The translations under genes and the position numbers were made by a program. Positions 1-3,851 of a stretch of DNA of 5,658 nt are shown here, in pieces. Numbering within the stretch: position 1 is the stretch's first letter; the number at the start of each line of letters is the position of its first letter. This DNA is from an uncultured Campylobacter sp. (GTDB taxonomy: Bacteria > Campylobacterota > Campylobacteria > Campylobacterales > Campylobacteraceae), in the NCBI RefSeq assembly GCF_937973075.1, contig NZ_CALBWL010000048.1:1-5658 (forward strand), written 5' to 3'. Under the pieces are notes generated by a model. The model was not told where the DNA came from, made no database searches, and was given only the letters and a program-made list of their open reading frames with translations.

Positions 1-82
1 CGTTAGCGTATTTGATCTCTACGCCCGCGGCAAAGCTAGCCAAAGCGCAAAATAGCGCTGCGCTTAGTAGTTTTGTCTTCAT
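1..82 (-). CDS. Secreted or periplasmic protein, N-terminal fragment (possibly alpha-2-macroglobulin-like)
   Basis: Partial gene starting at the ATG at 82-80 and running off the left edge; 27 residues are visible. They form a textbook Sec signal peptide: two lysines near the start (MKTK), a hydrophobic core (residues 5-17, LLSAALFCALASF), then an Ala-Ala-Gly stretch where signal peptidase I would cut around residues 18-20, followed by a mature start VEIKYAN. The start is fixed by an AAAGGA ribosome site five bases upstream. It lies 47 bases downstream of pbpC on the same strand, so co-transcription is possible, although it also has its own TATAAT box. Family knowledge: PBP1C genes are often adjacent to a periplasmic alpha-2-macroglobulin (yfhM in E. 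coli), which is thought to trap proteases when the envelope is breached. That identity is inferred from the neighbour only; no domain is visible. The Cys at residue 12 is not in a lipobox (preceding residue Phe), so a lipoprotein is unlikely. Confidence 0.8.
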   Translation of the reverse strand, partial: MKTKLLSAALFCALASFAAGVEIKYAN

Positions 83-87
83 AAAAT

Positions 88-93
88 TCCTTT
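88..93 (-). promoter_or_regulatory. Ribosome binding site of the left-edge exported-protein gene
   Basis: The minus strand reads AAAGGA five bases before the ATG at 82. This decides the start of the fragmentary gene and contrasts with pbpC, which has no such site. Confidence 0.75.
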
Positions 94-109
94 GCAAAAA
101 TTTTACGAA

Positions 110-115
110 ATTATA
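110..115 (-). promoter_or_regulatory. Candidate -10 box for the left-edge gene
   Basis: A perfect TATAAT on the minus strand (TTTGTATATAAT in context) lies in the 47-base gap between the pbpC stop codon and the next start. Transcription would begin near 103, leaving a leader of about 20 bases that carries the AAAGGA site. No -35 box is visible, as is usual for vegetative promoters in this phylum. It suggests that the downstream gene can be expressed apart from pbpC, but TATAAT in such A/T-rich spacer can also arise by chance. Confidence 0.45.
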
Positions 116-129
116 TACAAATTAACCTT

Positions 130-3100
130 TTATTTTCTTTCATTTACTCTAAAATTTGCTTTAGCGAAATTTGCATTTTCGTCCAAGCAGCCAAGCTCGA
201 AATCCCCTGCGCCAAGACTTAGCGTAAAAGCCTCACCGTTAGTGCGCGCAAAATATTCTCCCGTTTTAACTTTAGAATTTGTAGGCGCTAGGCTTTGCGT
301 GGTGAAATCGCGTGCCGTGAAATTTTGCTGCGAGGAATTTTGATCTGTAAAATTTTTCGCTGTGAAATTTTGAGCCTCCGAATTCTGCTCTGTAGAATTT
401 TGCAAGATAGAATTTTGCGACGCCAAATTCCGTGTAGTTGGATTTTTAGCTATAAAATTCCATTCTACAGAATTTTGCTTCGTAAGATTTTGTGATTTTA
501 CATTCTGCGACGCTAAATTTTGTCGCATAGAATTTTGTGCTGTGGAATTCTGTTCTGCAAAATTTTGCTTTAAATTATCTTGCTGCGCCGTGCTAGAATG
601 CTTGGAATCCAAATCTGCGGAATTCTCCCCTGCAAACGCAGTGGAATTTAACGCTATAAACTCCCGCGAACCGCCGCTTAGCCTGATATATACCCGCTCG
701 CCAAAAACCGCCGTACATTGCACCTTAAGCCGCAAAAAGCCGTCCGCGCCGGTCTCGTAGGTTTTGGCGTTGATGTCGTTTAGCACGGGCTTTACGGCGG
801 CAAATTTAGCCGCGCACCTTCCTGCGCGTACCTTTTGCGGATCGACTAGGCCGTGCTTTAGCAGGTAAAAAAGCTCGCTTGTGCCGTAAATTTCGCACTC
901 CTCGTTGGGCTCAACCCCATCTATCGTAAGATCATCGGCGCTTTGCGCGCACTCCTTTTCGCGGTACGCGTCGGTGCATACCCGCCGCAAGCTCACGCCC
1001 GCGGGGCGCACAAACTCCACCTCGCCCAGCATGCCCGATTTATCGAGGAAGGCAAACATATTAAACGCCACTTTTGCAGCACTTACGCCGCCGCTAAGAT
1101 CCCTAGTCTTGGAGCCGTCGAAATTTCCCAGCCAGACGCCGAGAGTAAATTTCGGCGTCAGAGCGACGGTGTAGAGATCGCGCGCATCGGCGCTCGTGCC
1201 CGTTTTAAACATCAGAGGCGGCGCATTTAGGGTGTTTTGCCATACCGAGCCGAGGTAGGAGCGCGGCGCGTTTCTTAGCATCTGCGTTACGATGTAAGCG
1301 CTCTGCGGGGTTAAAATTTGCATCTCATCGCCGATCTTTACGCCCGCTATTTCGAGCTTTCGTAGCTTTCCGCCATTTGCAAACGCGCTGTAAAGGCGAG
1401 CAAGATCCATTAGGCTCATCGAAATGCTTCCCAGAGCGATACCTGCGCCGTAATAATCCTTGCTAAACTCCGCCAGATGCACATTTGATAGCATCTCATA
1501 CAGCCCGTCACCCTCAAGCATCAAATTTAGCTTCACCGCGGGGATATTCAGGCTAAGACTTAGCGCATCCGTCGCACTCACCGCGCCCAAAAAGCCCTGA
1601 TTGTAGTTGCGCGGCACGTAGCCCGCGAAGATTATCGGCGCGTCGATCAGCTTTTTTGAAGGGGTGATGAGCCCGTGCTGCAGGGCCTTGGCGTAGATGA
1701 AGGGCTTTAGCGTCGAGCCTACGTTTTTTTGCGAGCGCACGCCGTCATTTTGCCCCTCATTAGCGCTAAAATCGTGGCTGCCGACATAGGCGATCACGCT
1801 CATACTTTCGTTATCGATCAGCACCGCAGCACCGTTTCTAACGCCCTTATCGCGCAGGGAGAGGATCTCGCTTTTCAAAAAGCCCTCAAGCGCGATCTGG
1901 GTTTTTAGATCCAAGCTCGAATAAATTTTACCTTCGCTAAGGCGCGCAAACTCATGCGCTCGCGCGGTTTGCTCCTTGGACTGCGCGCCCCCTTTAGAGT
2001 TTGCGGAATTTTCCTGCGTCTTGGCGTTCGGATCGGAATTTGCCTGCGCCCGGGCGGCTAAAGCGAAATTTTGCGGCACCTTGGCGTTGGGGGCGGAATT
2101 TGCCTGCGATTCGGCGCTTGCAGCAGAAGCCGTCTGCATTTTGGCGTCTGAAGTAGAATCTGTCTGAGCATTAGCGTCTGACGAAGCAGAATCCGTCTGC
2201 GCCCTAGTGTCCGAAGCGTAATTTATTTGCGTAATAAAATTTACACGCGACCGCTTGCTAGAGTTTGCATCTGCCTGCAAATTTTGCGGCAAATGCGCGG
2301 TATCTTGCTGACTATTTAAATTTAGATTTTGCGAATTTTGCGGGTCTTGGTGCGGATGTGCGGCACCAGAGGCATTCTGCCGCTTGTTTAAATTCATATC
2401 CGCATTCGGATTTTGCGGCGAATACTCTGTTTGCGATTTATTTGAATCTGTATCTGCGCTAAAATTTTGCGGCAAACGCGCAGCGCCTCGTTGCTCGTTT
2501 AAATTTAGACTTTGAGTATTTTGCGACGGATGGGAGACATTAATTAAATCTTGCCTCTCATCCAAGTTTGCGCCCTCTCGTTCATTTTGTTTTACGCTTT
2601 TTGATTCATTCGGTTTTGCGCCTGCCTGTGATTCTGCGACTTCGCGCTCGTTTAAATTTAAGCTCGTTCGTTCGCTTAAATTTAAACTCTTCGGTGCATT
2701 AGTTTTAGAATCCGCCTCTTTGGGATTCATTTCTTTCAAATCCACTCCCGTCTGCGTGTTTGCGGCGCTAGATAAATTCGCCCCAACCTTCGTCGCAGCC
2801 GTAAAATTTGATTCGGCACCAGCCGCGTCCGAAAAATTTGATTCTACCGCCGCCGCGGCTCGGTGCGCAGTTAAACTTGCTTGCCCCGCCGCCCCGCCGG
2901 ACGCTCCGCCCAAATCTAAATTTTGAGTAAAATTTACGTCATCTTTGGCGGTAAAATTTTGCATTTTATAATTGCTAAACGCTAGCAGCGCGTAATGCGG
3001 CGCATAATTGGGCGCTGCGTAGCGTCTGGGCGAAAACGGCTCTGCGAGGGCGCGCTCATACTCGCTTTGCGAGATCACGCCGCCCTCTCGCAGCTGCGAA

Positions 3101-3783
3101 ATTAGGCGGTTTTTAAGCGCGTTGATGTTTGATCTGCGGTCTAGACGGTTTTTGTTCGGGTTTTTTGGGATCACGCTAAGAAGCGCGATTTGAGCGTTGC
3201 TAAGCTCGCGAAGGTCTTTTTTGAAGTAAAAATACGCCGCGGTTTTGACCCCTTCGATGTTGCCGCCATATGGGGCGAGGTTGAAATACATTCCTAAAAT
3301 TTCATCCTTGCTGAAGTGCCACTCCAGCTGAAAGGCGTTAAAAATTTCGATGATTTTGTTCTTGTAGCTGCGCTGTTTGGGGCGCATCATACGCGCAACC
3401 TGCATCGTGATCGTGGAGGCTCCGACGCGCTCGACGTTGCCCTCGCTTTTTTTAGTAAAATTTTGCGTAAAATTATACGTAGCCGCGCGCAAGATCGAGG
3501 CTGGATTGACGCCGAAATGGTAGTAAAAATAGCGGTCTTCAAAGTAGATCGCACTTTGTTTCAGCCGCGGCGGTATCTCGTCTGCGGCTGCGTAGAAGCG
3601 CCAAATTTGATCGTCGCTGATCTGCATATTTAAAATTTCGCCGTTTCGGTCATATAAAATTCTACTCTTCTGCTTATTTAGCATATCCAAATTTAGCGGA
3701 TGAAGCGCGTCTAGGATCAAAAACAGAGCGAATGCAAATGCGCAAAATAGCGCGATTTTTAACATAAATTTTAGAAATTTCAT
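130..3783 (-). CDS. pbpC: Penicillin-binding protein 1C, bifunctional transglycosylase/transpeptidase with two large repeat insertions
   Basis: Class A PBP of 1217 residues that would polymerise lipid II glycan strands and cross-link peptides at the outer face of the inner membrane. Membrane anchor at about 8-27. Transglycosylase (GT51) at about 45-250: YFEDRYFYYHFGVNP with catalytic Glu82, GASTITMQ (121-128), KIIEIFNAFQLEW with Glu146, then EILGMYFNLAPYGGN. Transpeptidase at about 617-915: STLK with nucleophile Ser690, SLN at 744-746, KTGT at 860-863. C-terminal BiPBP_C-like region from about 995 to 1217. The PBP1C call, rather than 1A or 1B, rests on this tail and on the APHYA linker after the GT domain. 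Two repeat-rich stretches (about 272-610 and 1046-1172) inflate the length; without them about 750 residues remain, typical for PbpC. The start is the first ATG after an in-frame stop; it lacks a Shine-Dalgarno and may be leaderless. The catalytic machinery looks complete, so I expect an active enzyme. Confidence 0.93.
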   Translation of the reverse strand: MKFLKFMLKIALFCAFAFALFLILDALHPLNLDMLNKQKSRILYDRNGEILNMQISDDQIWRFYAAADEIPPRLKQSAIYFEDRYFYYHFGVNPASILRAATYNFTQNFTKKSEGNVERVGASTITMQVARMMRPKQRSYKNKIIEIFNAFQLEWHFSKDEILGMYFNLAPYGGNIEGVKTAAYFYFKKDLRELSNAQIALLSVIPKNPNKNRLDRRSNINALKNRLISQLREGGVISQSEYERALAEPFSPRRYAAPNYAPHYALLAFSNYKMQNFTAKDDVNFTQNLDLGGASGGAAGQASLTAHRAAAAVESNFSDAAGAESNFTAATKVGANLSSAANTQTGVDLKEMNPKEADSKTNAPKSLNLSERTSLNLNEREVAESQAGAKPNESKSVKQNEREGANLDERQDLINVSHPSQNTQSLNLNEQRGAARLPQNFSADTDSNKSQTEYSPQNPNADMNLNKRQNASGAAHPHQDPQNSQNLNLNSQQDTAHLPQNLQADANSSKRSRVNFITQINYASDTRAQTDSASSDANAQTDSTSDAKMQTASAASAESQANSAPNAKVPQNFALAARAQANSDPNAKTQENSANSKGGAQSKEQTARAHEFARLSEGKIYSSLDLKTQIALEGFLKSEILSLRDKGVRNGAAVLIDNESMSVIAYVGSHDFSANEGQNDGVRSQKNVGSTLKPFIYAKALQHGLITPSKKLIDAPIIFAGYVPRNYNQGFLGAVSATDALSLSLNIPAVKLNLMLEGDGLYEMLSNVHLAEFSKDYYGAGIALGSISMSLMDLARLYSAFANGGKLRKLEIAGVKIGDEMQILTPQSAYIVTQMLRNAPRSYLGSVWQNTLNAPPLMFKTGTSADARDLYTVALTPKFTLGVWLGNFDGSKTRDLSGGVSAAKVAFNMFAFLDKSGMLGEVEFVRPAGVSLRRVCTDAYREKECAQSADDLTIDGVEPNEECEIYGTSELFYLLKHGLVDPQKVRAGRCAAKFAAVKPVLNDINAKTYETGADGFLRLKVQCTAVFGERVYIRLSGGSREFIALNSTAFAGENSADLDSKHSSTAQQDNLKQNFAEQNSTAQNSMRQNLASQNVKSQNLTKQNSVEWNFIAKNPTTRNLASQNSILQNSTEQNSEAQNFTAKNFTDQNSSQQNFTARDFTTQSLAPTNSKVKTGEYFARTNGEAFTLSLGAGDFELGCLDENANFAKANFRVNERK
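268..648 (-). other. Low-complexity insertion inside the C-terminal BiPBP_C-like domain of PBP1C
   Basis: Residues about 1046-1172 of PbpC. The flanks look like two halves of one small beta domain: before it, FLRLKVQCTAVFGERVYIRL (1015-1034); after it, GEYFARTNGEAFTLSL (1175-1190) and ELGCLDENANFAKANFRVN (1196-1214). The insertion is rich in Asn, Gln, Ser, Thr and Ala, has no hydrophobic segment, and is mostly a pentapeptide tandem repeat. Being in frame, it leaves both domain halves readable. The exact boundaries are judged by eye, to about 10 residues. Its role is unknown; it would protrude into the periplasm from a loop. Confidence 0.7.
271..585 (-). repeat. 15-bp tandem repeat, 21 units, encoding x-Q-N-[F/L/S]-x pentapeptides
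   Basis: Codons 1067-1171 of pbpC divide without gaps into 21 units of five residues, for example KQNFA, EQNST, AQNSM, RQNLA, SQNLT, EQNSE, AQNFT, DQNSS and QQNFT. The consensus is x-Gln-Asn-(Phe/Leu/Ser)-x. Middle units are more diverged (EWNFI, AKNPT, TRNLA), and the final ones (ARDFT, TQSLA, PTNSK) degenerate. On the plus strand the recurring word is GAATTTTGC spaced 15 bp apart. The unit length is a multiple of three, so gain or loss of copies would keep the reading frame. The drift between copies says that the array is old rather than freshly expanded. Confidence 0.92.
1990..2202 (-). repeat. 30-bp tandem repeat, about 7 units, encoding a decapeptide
   Basis: Codons 528-598 of pbpC: AQTDSASSDAN, AQTDSTSDAK, MQTASAASAE, SQANSAPNAK, VPQNFALAAR, AQANSDPNAK, TQENSANSKG. 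Apart from the first (11 residues) each unit has ten residues, with a loose consensus x-Q-x-N/D-S-x-x-x-A-K. The closest pair is SQANSAPNAK and AQANSDPNAK, two units apart. The copies have diverged, so recent slippage is not evident. Confidence 0.75.
2248..2361 (-). repeat. Copy 2 of an imperfect internal duplication in the PBP1C linker
   Basis: Codons 475-512, AHPHQDPQNSQNLNLNSQQ followed by DTAHLPQNLQADANSSKRS. It aligns with codons 417-450 at an offset of 61 residues through LNLN, LPQN and AD...SxK, with a three-residue length difference near the HP motif. This points to duplication of a segment of about 183 bp within the linker. Confidence 0.65.
2305..2688 (-). repeat. Dispersed LNLNE(R/Q) motif in the PBP1C linker
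   Basis: Codons 366-493 contain a recurring short motif: LNLSER, LNLNER, QNERE, ANLDER, LNLNEQR, MNLNKR and LNLNSQQ, at irregular spacing of 8 to about 35 residues. On the plus strand the shared word is close to CGTTTAAATTTA. It overlaps the larger duplication and is probably its seed. Confidence 0.6.
2434..2535 (-). repeat. Copy 1 of the same imperfect internal duplication
   Basis: Codons 417-450, SHPSQNTQSLNLNEQ followed by RGAARLPQNFSADTDSNKS. It shares the order HP, QN, LNLN, (A/T)A(R/H)LPQN, AD with the copy at 2248-2361. The segment between the two copies contains a further, more degenerate MNLNKRQ unit. Confidence 0.65.
2764..2853 (-). repeat. 30-bp repeat, three units, at the start of the PBP1C linker
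   Basis: Codons 311-340: AAVESNFSDA, AGAESNFTAA and TKVGANLSSA, a ten-residue period. The first two units share ESNF(S/T); the third is diverged. It has the same unit length as the array at 1990-2202 but a different sequence. Confidence 0.6.
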
Positions 3784-3789
3784 CGCGCA

Positions 3790-3795
3790 ATTATA
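3790..3795 (-). promoter_or_regulatory. Extended -10 promoter box of pbpC
   Basis: The minus strand reads TGATATAAT, a perfect extended -10 (TGnTATAAT), ending six bases before the pbpC ATG. With normal spacing the first transcribed base would be at or within a base or two of the A of the start codon at 3783. There is no Shine-Dalgarno between box and start, consistent with a leaderless mRNA. No -35 hexamer is recognisable. Confidence 0.6.
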
Positions 3796-3820
3796 TCAAA
3801 GAATTTTAATGATTTTAGGC

Positions 3821-3826
3821 TATAAT
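3821..3826 (+). promoter_or_regulatory. -10 promoter box of the UvrD-like helicase gene
   Basis: Perfect TATAAT preceded by a T/A-rich stretch (ATTTTAATGATTTTAGGC) and no -35 box. Transcription would start near 3833, giving a leader of about 19 bases that carries the AAAGGA at 3840. It diverges from the pbpC box, with 25 bases between the two hexamers, so the two polymerases would compete for overlapping upstream DNA. Confidence 0.6.
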
Positions 3827-3839
3827 GGCGCCTTTTTGC

Positions 3840-3845
3840 AAAGGA
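3840..3845 (+). promoter_or_regulatory. Ribosome binding site that selects the TTG start
   Basis: AAAGGA lies six bases before TTG at 3852. The only in-frame ATG upstream (3825) overlaps the -10 box and has no such site, so TTG is preferred. Confidence 0.75.
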
Positions 3846-3851
3846 ATAATC

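Larger units (their letters stand above)
1954..2970 (-). other. Long low-complexity linker between transglycosylase and transpeptidase domains of PBP1C
   Basis: Residues about 272-610 of PbpC, between the end of the GT51 domain (APHYALLAFSNY, 261-272) and the start of the transpeptidase (EGKIYSSLDLKTQ, 617-629). In ordinary PbpC these two elements are nearly adjacent. The stretch is dominated by Asn, Gln, Ser, Ala, Thr, Lys, Asp and Glu, with no membrane segment, no cysteines and no recognisable fold, and is therefore predicted to be disordered. It is built of several families of short repeats (listed separately). It stays in one open frame throughout, which argues for selection to keep it translated. 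The function is not known. Confidence 0.8.

Noticed and set aside
42..53. Lipobox at Cys12 of the left-edge signal peptide
   Set aside because: The residue before Cys is Phe, whereas a lipobox needs Gly, Ala or Ser; a signal peptidase I site at 18-20 fits better.
295..495. Plus-strand open frame with its own five-residue periodicity (IL/IF every five residues)
   Set aside because: It is the antisense reading of the 15-bp array; the palindromic AAATTT/GAATTC words make both strands periodic. It has no ribosome site and no conserved features.
271..585. Classical pentapeptide-repeat (A-D/N-L-x-x) quadrilateral beta-helix, as in gyrase-protecting proteins
   Set aside because: The N-F/L pair fits, but the inward-facing small residue (A/S/T/V/C) is Gln in most units, and Ser often replaces the central Phe/Leu. 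A regular helix is therefore doubtful.
905..1230. Overlapping plus-strand open frames
   Set aside because: They lie opposite the strongly conserved transpeptidase and C-terminal region of pbpC, and their products have no recognisable motifs.
1724..1730. T7 run inside pbpC, with a second near 3447-3453, as phase-variation tracts
   Set aside because: Phase-variable tracts in Campylobacter are mostly longer G/C runs; these are short, sit in conserved coding sequence, and the frame is intact.
1976..2926. Plus-strand open frames at 1976-2167, 2265-2462 and 2720-2926
   Set aside because: They are shadows of the low-complexity part of pbpC, with no ribosome sites and compositions dictated by the repeats.
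1954..2970. Insertion of a mobile element or intein into pbpC
   Set aside because: There are no terminal inverted repeats, transposase, splicing motifs or target duplication; the stretch is simple repeats in one reading frame.
3316..3633. Plus-strand open frame opposite the GT51 domain
   Set aside because: The opposite strand carries unmistakable catalytic motifs; this one does not.
83..3845. Shared word TTTGCAAAGGAAT in front of both the left-edge gene and the helicase gene, as a common operator
   Set aside because: Half of it is the ribosome site itself, and the remainder is short; coincidence in A/T-rich leaders is the simpler reading.
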